Notes: generated from the letters alone by a model not told the origin. 64,000 bases of DNA from Leucobacter sp. cx-42 (GCF_014529985.1 NZ_JACVMU010000001.1:1-64000); one strand, 5' to 3'. Numbered from the stretch's first letter, positions 34,446 through 43,219 are shown. Translations and numbers: made by a program.

Positions 34446-35113
34446 GCGTCGTCCTTCGCCCCACGACGGAACCCGCGGCGAACCTTTTCGGGCTTCGGCG
34501 CGTGATCGTGGAGCAGCTCAGTCAAGTCTTTGTCGATGAGCTGCTGAATACGCTCGTCGCGGTGTTCCTGGTACTCGGCGCTGCCGCCACCCGCGTAGTA
34601 CGGGTGCGATGCGCGCTCCTTGAGCGAGTCCCCCACCTCGTCCCACGCAAGCGCACGAGCACGTTCTGAGGTGTCGTTGAGATAGTTCTCGTCGGCAGCA
34701 CGCTTGCGAAGCTCTTCCGCGACGCGCTCGTACACTTCCTGGCGGTGCCGGAGGGTACGGTTGTCTTCGTTTCCGTACTCCGACTCGATCCACGCACTGC
34801 GGCCAGTGTCACGAATCTCATCACGCATCCGAGCGATGTGTCGAGCATCCTTTTCGCGCTCTTCAGCGAGCTCAATTGCGGCGTCATGCACGAGCGTGCG
34901 GATACGCTCTTTGTCGTAATCTTCATGACGCTTCAACGCGTTCATGATGATGCTGTTCTTCACTTCCATGCGAACAGCAACGTCTGCGACGAGCAGCCCC
35001 TGCTCAACAATCTCTTCTACGGGCGCGAGGACTCGGCGCGGCAAACGACGCGGTGGCTTCTTTGCAGAACCACCACGCTTGCCATTCTGGCGCTTCGAAA
35101 AGATACCGAACAC
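34442..35113 (-). CDS. hypothetical charged helical protein
   Basis: A 223-residue, very hydrophilic protein. The N-terminus is basic (KRQNGKRGGSAKKPPRR, 7-23). The remainder is rich in Arg, Glu and Asp with long predicted helices (DAAIELAEEREKDARHIARM), probably a coiled coil. No membrane segment or signal peptide. I recognise no family with certainty. Start GTG 35113 has AGGAGAGGGG four bases before it and a TAATCT box at 35162-35167 as likely -10. It ends on the GNAT stop codon. Confidence 0.72.
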   Translation of the reverse strand: MFGIFSKRQNGKRGGSAKKPPRRLPRRVLAPVEEIVEQGLLVADVAVRMEVKNSIIMNALKRHEDYDKERIRTLVHDAAIELAEEREKDARHIARMRDEIRDTGRSAWIESEYGNEDNRTLRHRQEVYERVAEELRKRAADENYLNDTSERARALAWDEVGDSLKERASHPYYAGGGSAEYQEHRDERIQQLIDKDLTELLHDHAPKPEKVRRGFRRGAKDDA

Positions 35114-35188
35114 GCTGCCCCTCTCCTGAGACTGCCGGCGCTACTACGACGCCGTACTGCTAGATTATTCCCTATTCACCGGTTCTGT

Positions 35189-35857
35189 TTACAAGACCGA
35201 TGCCCAAACGGCACTTGCGGCCGCCGTTCCGAGGCTCACGGGCACGCCGCCAACGATCACCGTGACGGTTTCCGAGAAGGGTTCGCCAGGCAGCATTTCA
35301 AGTTCTGCGTCGACAACGATGCCGCGTGACTGGAAGAACTGGAGCATGGCGTTATCGGCATCTGAGATGCGTTCGACACGTACTCGGCACGGCGCGGGCG
35401 CGTCACCGAGCTGTACCGCGTCGGGACGATGCACCGTACCGTCTGCGCTGGGAATCGGGTCGCCGTGCGGATCACGGGTTGGCCAGCCAAGCACGCGATC
35501 GACGCGATCGATGAGCTCGTCTGACACTGCGTGTTCGAGTCGATCTGCCTCGTCGTGGACTTCGTCCCACGTGTATTCGAGCATGCGCACGAGGAACGTT
35601 TCGAGCAAACGGTGACGGCGGATCATCGACACCGCATGCTGCCGGCCCAGGTCAGTGAGCGAGACCGAGCCGTACCGCTTATGGTCGATGAGTTCGAGAT
35701 CAGAGAGCTTCTTCAGGGCGTCTGACACGGTCGACAACCGCACACCGGCAGCCTCTGAGATTGCCGAGTTGGTTACGGGGTCGTCAGACCACTCCTCAAG
35801 GCTCCAGATGACCTTGAGGTAGTTCTGCATACTGGGTGAGAGATCGTCGACGCGCAC
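35189..35857 (-). CDS. DtxR/MntR-family metal-dependent regulator
   Basis: A 222-residue regulator with three domains. The winged helix is at about 5-65, including VTNSAISEAAGVRLSTVSDAL. The dimer/metal domain at about 70-140 has HRLLETFLVRML and EVHDEADRLEHAVSDELI. A C-terminal FeoA-like SH3 fold runs from about 150. It would bind Mn2+ or Fe2+ and repress uptake genes; the His/Glu reading does not settle which metal. Start GTG 35857 lies 6 bases behind TAGCCT, so it is leaderless. No metal transporter is adjacent, so its targets lie elsewhere. Confidence 0.88.
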   Translation of the reverse strand: MRVDDLSPSMQNYLKVIWSLEEWSDDPVTNSAISEAAGVRLSTVSDALKKLSDLELIDHKRYGSVSLTDLGRQHAVSMIRRHRLLETFLVRMLEYTWDEVHDEADRLEHAVSDELIDRVDRVLGWPTRDPHGDPIPSADGTVHRPDAVQLGDAPAPCRVRVERISDADNAMLQFFQSRGIVVDAELEMLPGEPFSETVTVIVGGVPVSLGTAAASAVWASVL

Positions 35858-35863
35858 CCCCCT

Positions 35864-35869
35864 AGGCTA
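35864..35869 (-). promoter_or_regulatory. -10 element (TAGCCT), leaderless start at 35857
   Basis: On the minus strand TAGCCT ends 6 bases before the GTG start of the DtxR-family gene. Confidence 0.6.
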
Positions 35870-35908
35870 CTCGCTGCCGCCCTGTTTCTGGGTGCGGCGT
35901 TCCGAGCA

Positions 35909-37414
35909 TCAGTTTCGCGCAGTGCGCGGGAAGAGCTCGGTGAGCACCACTCGCAGTTCGGTGAGCCCGGCGACAAAGGTGTGGTCATCGGAGCCGCCCA
36001 TCCCAATCACGAGGCCAGATCGTCCCGCGCCAGCGCGCTGCCAGTACGCACCGAGTGGGGCAACACCGAGTCCCCGACCTGCAGCACCGTCGAGCGCCAA
36101 ACGTTCGAGCTCTGCGAGCGAGTGCCCCGTCGAGGCTTCTGAGACCGGGAGAAACTCGATGACCGCATGGAGCCCGCCATCCATCGGACGCACGCGTACG
36201 CCGGGGATGCCGGCGAGCAGGTCAGAGACGCGGTCTCTGCGATCCGCATATCGACGCAGGAGACGCGCAGTATGACGGCGAAGCTCGCCACTCGCGAGGT
36301 ATCGGGCGAGCGCGCGCTGCACGACGGCAGAAACCGGGCCTCCGAGGTCGTTGCGCACCGCGGCAATTTGACTGCGCAGGTGTGCGGGGGCGACCAGATA
36401 GCCCGCGGAAATCGCTGGCGCCACCGTGCGCGAGAACGTTCCGAGCAGCACGACCGAGCCGTTCACCGGGTCGTCGAGCGCCGCGAGCGCCGGCAACGGG
36501 CTGCCGGTGAAGCGCAGCTCGGAATCGAAGTCGTCCTCAACGATGACGACGCCCGTTCGCTTGGCCCACGCGAGGAGCTCGCGGCGACGCGGAAGCGGCA
36601 GCGAACCGCCGAGGGGGTACTGGTGGCTCGGCGTCACAATCAGCACGTCGAGAATGCCCTCGGGCAGCCGGGCAGTGTCGAGGCCCTCCGCATCAGTCGG
36701 CAGGCCGACCACGCGCGCACCGTAGCGCGACGCTACGCCGCGCAGGGTGGGGAGGCCTGGATCTTCAACGCCCACCACGAGATCACGACCGCGCGTTGAG
36801 CCGAGCGCCGTCAGCAACAGTCCGAGGCCGTCACGTGTACCCGCCGTCACGATCACTTCTTCCGGCGCGCGCACGGTGGCTCGCATGCGTCGCAGGTGGT
36901 CAGCGACCTCAGCGCGTAGCCCCTCGTCGCCGAGCGCTGGCGCGATCATGAGCGCTTCCGCTGCAGCGTCACGCCAGGCCGCGCGCCAGGCCGGGCTCTC
37001 GATCGCGCTCGCGATCGGGTTGCCGGGTGCGAGCGGGAGCGGCGCGGTCCCGAGAGCTGCTGGCTCGTTCGGTGCCGCAGCTCCCCCGAGTTCTCCTGGC
37101 GCGGATCGCTCACCTGCGCCGTGCTCGACCGAGCCTGGCCCGCCCGCAAGATCTGGGTTCACCACGGTGCCCCGACCGCGGTGCGCGGCAAGGTAGCCCT
37201 CACCAATGAGCTGTTCGTATGCGGCAACAACAACGCCACGTGCGATGCCGAGTCTGGTCGCGAGCGCCCGCGTCGCAGGCAGGCTTTCACCGGGGAGCAC
37301 GAGCGCGCGGTCGATCGCATCGCGCAGTGCTGCGGCGAGCTGCACGGGAAGCGGAGCTTCAGCCTCCCGGTCGAGCGAAATGGGCAGGCCAGCTGAATTT
37401 AGCGTGTGCTGCAT
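35909..37414 (-). CDS. MocR-type GntR regulator with aminotransferase domain lacking the PLP lysine
   Basis: A 501-residue MocR/PdxR-class protein. A GntR winged helix occupies about 20-85 (ESLPATRALATRLGIARGVVVAAYEQL), a long Gly/Ala/Pro-rich linker about 90-135, and an aminotransferase-fold domain the rest. In this family the lysine that binds PLP sits in GTFSK-T; here the same place reads GTFSRTVAP, with Arg at 329 (codon 36428-36430). PLP could not form the usual internal aldimine. Other fold contacts (VEDDFDSE) are kept. The start ATG at 37414 lies 16 bp inside the end of the upstream hydrolase gene, so the two are coupled. Confidence 0.88.
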   Translation of the reverse strand: MQHTLNSAGLPISLDREAEAPLPVQLAAALRDAIDRALVLPGESLPATRALATRLGIARGVVVAAYEQLIGEGYLAAHRGRGTVVNPDLAGGPGSVEHGAGERSAPGELGGAAAPNEPAALGTAPLPLAPGNPIASAIESPAWRAAWRDAAAEALMIAPALGDEGLRAEVADHLRRMRATVRAPEEVIVTAGTRDGLGLLLTALGSTRGRDLVVGVEDPGLPTLRGVASRYGARVVGLPTDAEGLDTARLPEGILDVLIVTPSHQYPLGGSLPLPRRRELLAWAKRTGVVIVEDDFDSELRFTGSPLPALAALDDPVNGSVVLLGTFSRTVAPAISAGYLVAPAHLRSQIAAVRNDLGGPVSAVVQRALARYLASGELRRHTARLLRRYADRRDRVSDLLAGIPGVRVRPMDGGLHAVIEFLPVSEASTGHSLAELERLALDGAAGRGLGVAPLGAYWQRAGAGRSGLVIGMGGSDDHTFVAGLTELRVVLTELFPRTARN

Positions 37415-38487
37415 GGAGCGAGTTCGAGTTCTACCTCGGTGGCGGTAGCTGGCGCAAGGTGCGAACGCACCTCGTCAGCGTCAAGCTCGTCGAGCGAGCT
37501 CGGCTGCCACGCTGGGTTGCGGTCTTTGTGGATGACCTGCGCGCGCACACCCTCAATGAAGTCATACCGGCTCCCGATACGGGTCAGGACGCGGAAATCA
37601 TCTCGCAGCACGGCCGCGAGATCGAGCGACTCAGCACGGGTTCGAGCGATCTGTGCAAGCGTAATCGCGAGCGATGTCGGGCACATGCCACGCATCGCAT
37701 CTGCCGTTTCACGGGCGGCTCCGTGCGGATTCGCATCGAGCGCGGCAATGAGCGCTTGCGCCGCAAGCACCGGATCGACGAGCGGATCATGCGCCACGAG
37801 CACGTCTTCCACGAGCGGGCACCACCACTCGGCAATGTCTGCGAGCGGGCGGGCACCCGGATCAACGCTGAGCTGTGCAATTGCAGCGGCTGGTTCTGTT
37901 CCACCGGCGAGCTCGCGTGCGAGCGATTCGAGCCGGTCGCTCGGTACACACGCGTCAGCGAAGCCAAGCGCAATAGCATCGGCTGCACCGAACTCTCCCG
38001 CGGTCACCGCGAGGTACTCGCCGAGTCGATCTGGCGCGTTCGCAAGCAACAGGTGTCCACCAACGTCTGGGACGATACCGATGCGCACTTCTGGCATCGC
38101 GAGTCGCGAACGCTCGGTCACCACACGGTGTGCCGCGTGGCCAGAGATACCAATGCCGCCACCCATCACGATGCCATCCATGAACGCGACCACGGGGACC
38201 GCAGAGGTATGGATGAGGTAGTCAACGCCGTACTCGAGTGAGAAATATGCGGCCTGATCAGTCGCGCGGATCTCCTTGATATCGCCACCACCGCAGAGCC
38301 CGCGCTCACCGGCCCCAGCAAGCACGATTGCCGAGGAGCCATCTGCGTTCGCCGTCAGGATCGCGGCACGCAGCAGGTCGAGCGTCTCACTGTTGAGCGC
38401 GTTGATTGCGCGCGGACGATTCAGCGTGATGCGGGTGATCGCACCATCGCGGCGGACGATCACCGGAGTCTCAATCGCGGGTTCCAT
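37399..38487 (-). CDS. 3-hydroxyisobutyryl-CoA hydrolase (crotonase fold)
   Basis: A 362-residue enoyl-CoA hydratase superfamily enzyme. GLCGGGDI (63-70) and MGGGIGISG (108-116) form the oxyanion hole, and MPEVRIGIVPDVGG (131-144) carries the Glu and Asp that mark the 3-hydroxyisobutyryl-CoA hydrolase subgroup of valine breakdown. Length matches that subgroup rather than the shorter hydratases. Start ATG 38487 lies seven bases behind TAGCGT, so leaderless; the frame extends upstream without homology. It is followed by the overlapping MocR gene. Confidence 0.85.
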   Translation of the reverse strand: MEPAIETPVIVRRDGAITRITLNRPRAINALNSETLDLLRAAILTANADGSSAIVLAGAGERGLCGGGDIKEIRATDQAAYFSLEYGVDYLIHTSAVPVVAFMDGIVMGGGIGISGHAAHRVVTERSRLAMPEVRIGIVPDVGGHLLLANAPDRLGEYLAVTAGEFGAADAIALGFADACVPSDRLESLARELAGGTEPAAAIAQLSVDPGARPLADIAEWWCPLVEDVLVAHDPLVDPVLAAQALIAALDANPHGAARETADAMRGMCPTSLAITLAQIARTRAESLDLAAVLRDDFRVLTRIGSRYDFIEGVRAQVIHKDRNPAWQPSSLDELDADEVRSHLAPATATEVELELAPCSTR

Positions 38488-38494
38488 ATCTTGC

Positions 38495-38500
38495 ACGCTA
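38495..38500 (-). promoter_or_regulatory. -10 element (TAGCGT), leaderless start at 38487
   Basis: On the minus strand TAGCGT ends 7 bases before the hydrolase ATG. Confidence 0.5.
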
Positions 38501-38552
38501 GCAGCTACCACCGACATTTCTGGTGAAACCATTCGGGATCCAGCTGAGCGGC

Positions 38553-39884
38553 TCACGGCTGCGGCGAGCGCGCGTCATACCTCTGGAAGCCTGGGCTCAT
38601 GCGGCTGAGGATCACCATGAGGGTAATGATGACGAGTCCGCCGAAGAGGGGTGGCGCCCAGATTGCCGCAGCGGTCGCAAGTGCGCCTGCGAACAGGTCG
38701 CCCACCCGCGGGCCGCCAGCGACCACGACGAAGAAGATGCCCTGCATGCGGCCGCGCACCTCATCTGGCGCCGCAGTCTGCAGAATCGTCGTGCGGAAAA
38801 TGGAGCTTACGTTGTCTGCTGCGCCAGAACCGGCGAGCGCGATGCCCGCGAGCACGATCGCAACGATGCGAGGCTCGCTGAGTTCGTGGATCGGTACGGT
38901 GAGGCCCAAGCCAAGGGTCAGTGTCGAGATCAGGAGTACGAGGCCGAAGAGCGCAACGCACAAGCCGTGCACTGCGATCGCTACTGTGACCGCGCGGCCC
39001 TGTCGTCGTACGGCGCCCAGTTTGCCGGAGAGGAGCGAACTCACGAGCGCGCCAATTGCGAAGCTCGCGGTCAGGGCGCCGACGGTGATGGGGCCGCCGC
39101 CCAAAATGAGCGCGCCGGCCGCAGGGAACACGACGCGGGGGCTGCCGAAGGTCATCGCAATAATGTCGAAGATGAACGTAGCGCGGACGTTGGGTGCGCG
39201 CTTCAGGAACCGCAGGCTATCGCGCATTGATTGGAATACGGGAGCGGATCGGTCGCCTTCCGGCGCGATACTTGGCAGACCGACGATACCGAGGAAGGCC
39301 GCGGTAAAGAGCACAGCGTCAAGGAGGTACGTCCACGGAACGCCGACCGTCGCGACGAGTACGCCTGCAACCGCTGGACCGACCGTGACGGAAAGCCCCA
39401 TGGTGATGCCGTTGAGGGCTGCGGCGGCCGGCAACGTTTGTGGGCGAAGCAGGCGCGGGAGGATGGCTCCGCGAGTCGCACCAAGAATTGTGGCGGAGGC
39501 CGCATTCACCGCAGCGAGCGCATAGTACGGCCAGGTCACCTCGACGCCGAGGAACGCGATGACCGTCATGGTGCCGATACTCGTCCAGGCAAGGATCGCG
39601 GTCACGAGCGCGACGAGTCGCCGGTCGTAGCGGTCAGCGAGCGCGCCGCCAACGAGGCCGGCGACGATCATTGGCCCAAGTGACCACAGCGCGACCAGCG
39701 AGACGGCAAATGTCGAACCTGTGAGCTGATAGATGTGCAAGCCCACGGCGACGATCGTGACCTGCGAACCAATGTGCGCGACCGAGCTTCCGATCCACAA
39801 CCGGGCGAACGCTGGGCTCTCGCGAAGGGGGCTCACATCAACAAACATTGACGTACGTTTTGCGCGCTGTTCCTCGTCGACCAC
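38553..39884 (-). CDS. MFS transporter, EntS/MFS_3-like exporter
   Basis: A 443-residue membrane protein with about 12 hydrophobic segments. The N-terminal SPAFARLWIGSSVAHIGSQ and GGALADRYDRR (motif A-like) fit the MFS_3 group that includes the enterobactin exporter EntS and macrolide pumps. The substrate is unknown. Start GTG 39884 lies six bases behind TAGCCT. It is divergent from the DUF3097 gene; both promoters fall within 66 bp. Confidence 0.85.
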   Translation of the reverse strand: MVDEEQRAKRTSMFVDVSPLRESPAFARLWIGSSVAHIGSQVTIVAVGLHIYQLTGSTFAVSLVALWSLGPMIVAGLVGGALADRYDRRLVALVTAILAWTSIGTMTVIAFLGVEVTWPYYALAAVNAASATILGATRGAILPRLLRPQTLPAAAALNGITMGLSVTVGPAVAGVLVATVGVPWTYLLDAVLFTAAFLGIVGLPSIAPEGDRSAPVFQSMRDSLRFLKRAPNVRATFIFDIIAMTFGSPRVVFPAAGALILGGGPITVGALTASFAIGALVSSLLSGKLGAVRRQGRAVTVAIAVHGLCVALFGLVLLISTLTLGLGLTVPIHELSEPRIVAIVLAGIALAGSGAADNVSSIFRTTILQTAAPDEVRGRMQGIFFVVVAGGPRVGDLFAGALATAAAIWAPPLFGGLVIITLMVILSRMSPGFQRYDARSPQP

Positions 39885-39890
39885 AGCCCC

Positions 39891-39896
39891 AGGCTA
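39891..39896 (-). promoter_or_regulatory. -10 element (TAGCCT), leaderless start at 39884
   Basis: On the minus strand TAGCCT ends 6 bases before the GTG of the MFS gene. Confidence 0.6.
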
Positions 39897-39937
39897 TACC
39901 CGACCAGTGTTTCCACTGCGAGGACGCCACGAAGCCG

Positions 39938-39943
39938 TAGGCT
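39938..39943 (+). promoter_or_regulatory. -10 element (TAGGCT), leaderless start at 39951
   Basis: TAGGCT ends 7 bases before the ATG at 39951. The competing GTG at 39948 would be only 4 bases away. Confidence 0.6.
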
Positions 39944-39950
39944 TGGGGTG

Positions 39951-40796
39951 ATGTTTGACGAACGCTATGACCTCGACCCCGTCGCAGCCATGAAGGCCCG
40001 TCGTGGCCCAGTACAGCGCCAGGTGGTGCCCCTTGCGAAGGGTCTCATCGTGGAACACAGTGAGACCGAGTGGTGCGGCGCCGTCGTCGGCGCACGCGAT
40101 GGCTATGTGCAGCTTGAGGACTTCCGCGGGAAGGTGCGTACCTTCTCGATGCAGGACGGCTTCATGATCGAGGGCAAGCCCGTCACCTTGGTCATGCCGC
40201 AGAAGCAGGCCGCCCGCGCACGCACGGCATCCGGCTCGTTCGCTGCGCCACAGGCACGCGCTCGCGTCGCGATGCCGAGCCGTATCTTTGTCGAGGGCAA
40301 GCACGACGCCGAGCTCGTCGAGCAGGTCTGGGGCGATGATCTCCGAGTCGAGGGCGTCGTTGTCGAGCTGCTCGATGGCGCAGACAACCTCGAAGAGGTA
40401 CTGCGCGACTTTGGGCCTGGCAAGGGGCGCCGTGCTGGTGTTCTGCTCGACCATCTCGTGTCGGGCAGTAAGGAGACGCGGATCGCGGAAGCCATCGCCC
40501 GCGGGCCGCACGGGGCGCACGTACTCATCGTTGGCCATCCGTACATCGACATCTGGGCAGCAGTGAAGCCAGCCCGCGTCGGGCTTGCGACGTGGCCCCA
40601 CATTCCACGCGGCACGGATTGGAAGACCGGTATCTGCCGCGCACTCGGGTGGCCGGCTGATGACATCGCCGACATTGCCGAGGCATGGCAGCGCATCCGC
40701 GGCAATGTCAGAGACTGGCGAGACCTCGAACCAGAACTCGTCGGTCGCGTCGAGCACCTCATTGATTTCGTCACGGTAGACGGAGCAAATTCGTAG
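39951..40796 (+). CDS. DUF3097 domain-containing protein
   Basis: A 281-residue cytosolic protein of the actinobacterial DUF3097 family. The N-terminal part is a small beta domain (GAVVGARDGYVQLEDFRG). From about 105 the sequence RIFVEGKHDAELVEQVWG, then VVELLDGADNLEEVL and GVLLDHLVSGSKE, has the Glu...Asp-x-Asp pattern of Toprim-like metal-binding folds; that reading is mine. Function unknown. Start chosen from the leaderless promoter spacing. Confidence 0.85.
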   Translation: MFDERYDLDPVAAMKARRGPVQRQVVPLAKGLIVEHSETEWCGAVVGARDGYVQLEDFRGKVRTFSMQDGFMIEGKPVTLVMPQKQAARARTASGSFAAPQARARVAMPSRIFVEGKHDAELVEQVWGDDLRVEGVVVELLDGADNLEEVLRDFGPGKGRRAGVLLDHLVSGSKETRIAEAIARGPHGAHVLIVGHPYIDIWAAVKPARVGLATWPHIPRGTDWKTGICRALGWPADDIADIAEAWQRIRGNVRDWRDLEPELVGRVEHLIDFVTVDGANS

Positions 40797-40850
40797 GAGC
40801 CGGGCGTACGATTGTCTCCACACAGTCAGCTGCAACAACGAGGTACGACT

Positions 40851-41705
40851 ATGTCAGCGAGTTTCCTACTCATTCCTTCGTGGCAAGGTTCTGGAGCGTC
40901 CCGTGCGCTCCGAATCGTTGATGGTGCGCGGTCACTCCGCGAAGATCTTCCCGCGAGCGCAATCACTGAGGTGCATGTGCCAGAAAAGGCCGGTGATTCG
41001 CTCGCGACTCAGGTCTCACGACTCAGTAGCGTCATCGCTACCCGCGATGCCACACGCGACGCGATGCGGCACGCGGCGACACCCGTCATTGCGCTTGGCG
41101 GCGACTGCTCCTCAGCGCTTGGCGTGCTCGAACACACTGCTGAGACTCACGAGCGTCTCGCAGTGCTCTGGTTCGACGCGCACCCGGACATGCAACATCC
41201 TGACACCACGCGAACAGGATCCGCCGCTGGCATGACCCTGCGTCACGCACTCGGTGACGGCACCCCTGACCTCGCATTTGCCACACCGGTGGCTGCCGAA
41301 CGCTCGATCCTCATCGGCACGCGTGATACCGACGAAGCGGAATTCGGGGCGATTGAGACCGCTGGTCTCCGTCAGCTCACCGCGGCCGATCTCATGCTCG
41401 ATCCTGATTTGCCCCTTGCGGTCCAGGTGACCGATTGGCTGCGTGAGGTCCGGCCGAGCCATCTCTATGTGCACGTCGATCTTGATGTGCTCGACCCCGC
41501 TGAGTTTACCTCCGTCACCTCAGGGGTGCCGTTTGGGCTGACTGTTACCGATGTCGTTTCCACGATCCGCGCCGCGCGTGAAATCGCCCCACTCGCGAGC
41601 GCCGCAATTTGCGGGTTCGCACCAGCCAGCCCTGAGCAGGCTGCTGATGACCAGGGAACGGTGCTTCGCATCCTCGGTGCGCTCACCGCAGGTGGCGCCG
41701 CATGA
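40851..41705 (+). CDS. arginase/agmatinase-family protein with altered metal site
   Basis: A 284-residue ureohydrolase-fold protein. The metal-ligand motifs are GGDCS (83-87), DAHPD (109-113) and HVDLDVLDP (208-216). Arginases and agmatinases have GGDHS in the first motif; here the histidine ligand is Cys86, while the aspartates and H111 remain. Substrate-loop sequence differs from both enzymes, so the substrate is open. Start ATG 40851 has GAGG seven bases before it, with TACGAT at 40807-40812 as likely -10. It overlaps the next gene by 4 bases (ATGA). Confidence 0.83.
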   Translation: MSASFLLIPSWQGSGASRALRIVDGARSLREDLPASAITEVHVPEKAGDSLATQVSRLSSVIATRDATRDAMRHAATPVIALGGDCSSALGVLEHTAETHERLAVLWFDAHPDMQHPDTTRTGSAAGMTLRHALGDGTPDLAFATPVAAERSILIGTRDTDEAEFGAIETAGLRQLTAADLMLDPDLPLAVQVTDWLREVRPSHLYVHVDLDVLDPAEFTSVTSGVPFGLTVTDVVSTIRAAREIAPLASAAICGFAPASPEQAADDQGTVLRILGALTAGGAA

Positions 41706-42052
41706 GTAAGCCGCTTCCGCTCGCCAGGTTCGGTTACGCGTACGCAACCGCGGTCGGCTTTACGTGGGGATTCATCATGTCGACCGGCAAAGTGCGAAAG
41801 GTCGACGGCCTGTGGGTATTCCAGGGGCTCCCAAAGTGGGCGTACAAACGCGGCGGTGTCTGCGTCGGTGGCTGCTATCTCACGGGTCGCAACGTCTCCC
41901 CCGCGGTGCTGCGCCATGAGCGCGTCCACCAGGAACAGTGGCGCCACTACGGACTCGCCATGCCACTCCTGTACGCGCTTGCGGGCAGCGATCCACTCAA
42001 GAACCGCTTCGAGATCGAAGCTGGCCTGAAAGACGGCGGCTACATCCGCTAG
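41702..42052 (+). CDS. small HExxH protein, unknown function
   Basis: A 116-residue protein with HERVH at 72-76 followed by QEQW, and glutamates in NRFEIEAG (101-108) that could complete a gluzincin-like zinc site. Residues 10-28 are fairly hydrophobic (FGYAYATAVGFTWGFIMS) and may anchor it, and GGVCVGGCYL (51-60) holds two cysteines. Homologues in actinobacteria are sometimes labelled Fe-S oxidoreductase without visible support. Its ATG overlaps the arginase-fold stop, so the two are translated together. Confidence 0.78.
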   Translation: MSKPLPLARFGYAYATAVGFTWGFIMSTGKVRKVDGLWVFQGLPKWAYKRGGVCVGGCYLTGRNVSPAVLRHERVHQEQWRHYGLAMPLLYALAGSDPLKNRFEIEAGLKDGGYIR

Positions 42053-42070
42053 TTCACGCCGACGCTCCGG

Positions 42071-42076
42071 TACGCT
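42071..42076 (+). promoter_or_regulatory. -10 element (TACGCT), leaderless start at 42083
   Basis: TACGCT ends 6 bases before the ATG of the alpha/beta hydrolase. Confidence 0.6.
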
Positions 42077-42082
42077 CATGGA

Positions 42083-43066
42083 ATGTCCAATGATGCTTCA
42101 GAGTTTCGGTTCCTCGCAGGTGACGCCGCGCGGGTCGAGCGCGCCACTGCGCTTCCCACGGTGATCCGCACGGAATTCCAGCTTGCCGATGGGAGCGGAT
42201 CGCTCAGCGCCCTCCGCTTCTCCCCCGAGCAGCCCGCACAGCTCGTCGTGCTCCACGGCGCGGGACTCAACGCGCACAGCTTCGACCCCATGTTGCTCGC
42301 GCTTGACCGACCAGCAATCTCGGTAGATCTGCCTGGCCACGGCCGCAGCAGCTGGCGTGCAGACGCCGACTACCGTCCCGAGGTCATCGCACCGGCAATC
42401 GTCGAGTTCCTCGTCGCCCTCGCCGACGCACAGCCAGACACCCCGTTTCAGCTTCTCGGTCACTCGCTCGGTGGGCTCGCGGCCGCCTACGCTGCGGCTG
42501 CGCTCGAGCAGCTACGCCCAGGAATGCTGCGCGAACTCATGATCGTCGACATCACCCCTGGCGTCTCGCCGAGCACCGATGGCGCAGGTGTCGCGGAATT
42601 CATCACGGGCCAGCGATCGTTTGCCAACGTTGATGAAGCCGTAGACCGCGCAATCGCATTCGGCATCGGGGCCGACCGCACCGCACTCACCCGCGGTGTG
42701 ACGCTCAACACGCGCCTCCGCGAGGATGGTCGCCTCGAATGGACGCACCACTTTGCCCATCTCGCGGGGCTGCCTGCAGCTCCCACGGCAGACCAGACCG
42801 ACGCGGGCACGGCCGACGCAGAGCAGTCCGCTGCTGCGCAAGACGATCCGCGCCCGTACGCAGGCGCTTGGAACGCACTCGCCAGTTTGACGTGTGGTGT
42901 CGTCCAGTTTGCCGCGTCCGTTGGAATGGTTTCTCAGGAGCTCGCAGGCGAGTGGGCGGATCGGTTGCCACTCGCAACAATCGCCACGCTCGAGGGCCCG
43001 CACAACCTACACGAGGCGGTTCCACTGGACCTTGCACACCACATTCGAGTACTCGATCCGAGATAA
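42083..43066 (+). CDS. alpha/beta hydrolase
   Basis: A 327-residue serine hydrolase. VVLHGAGLNAHSFDP is the oxyanion region, GHSLGG (about 125-130) the nucleophile elbow, and GPHNLHE near the C-terminus carries the catalytic His. An Ala/Asp-rich insert (about 233-255) precedes the last third and may be a flexible cap. The substrate is unknown; esterase or lactonase activity is likely from the fold. Leaderless-type promoter. Confidence 0.87.
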   Translation: MSNDASEFRFLAGDAARVERATALPTVIRTEFQLADGSGSLSALRFSPEQPAQLVVLHGAGLNAHSFDPMLLALDRPAISVDLPGHGRSSWRADADYRPEVIAPAIVEFLVALADAQPDTPFQLLGHSLGGLAAAYAAAALEQLRPGMLRELMIVDITPGVSPSTDGAGVAEFITGQRSFANVDEAVDRAIAFGIGADRTALTRGVTLNTRLREDGRLEWTHHFAHLAGLPAAPTADQTDAGTADAEQSAAAQDDPRPYAGAWNALASLTCGVVQFAASVGMVSQELAGEWADRLPLATIATLEGPHNLHEAVPLDLAHHIRVLDPR

Positions 43067-43219
43067 CAACACTGCAACACTGCGACTTCTCAGTGGCAGC
43101 GAGACAATCTGGCGCGTAATGTCTGCTGTTATCCACTCGCGCAGTGAAGCGCCGTGCACAGTCATATCCCTGTCTGCGGCCGCTCGGTCGTAAGCAATCA
43201 TGTTCCAAGGAGACCCGAC

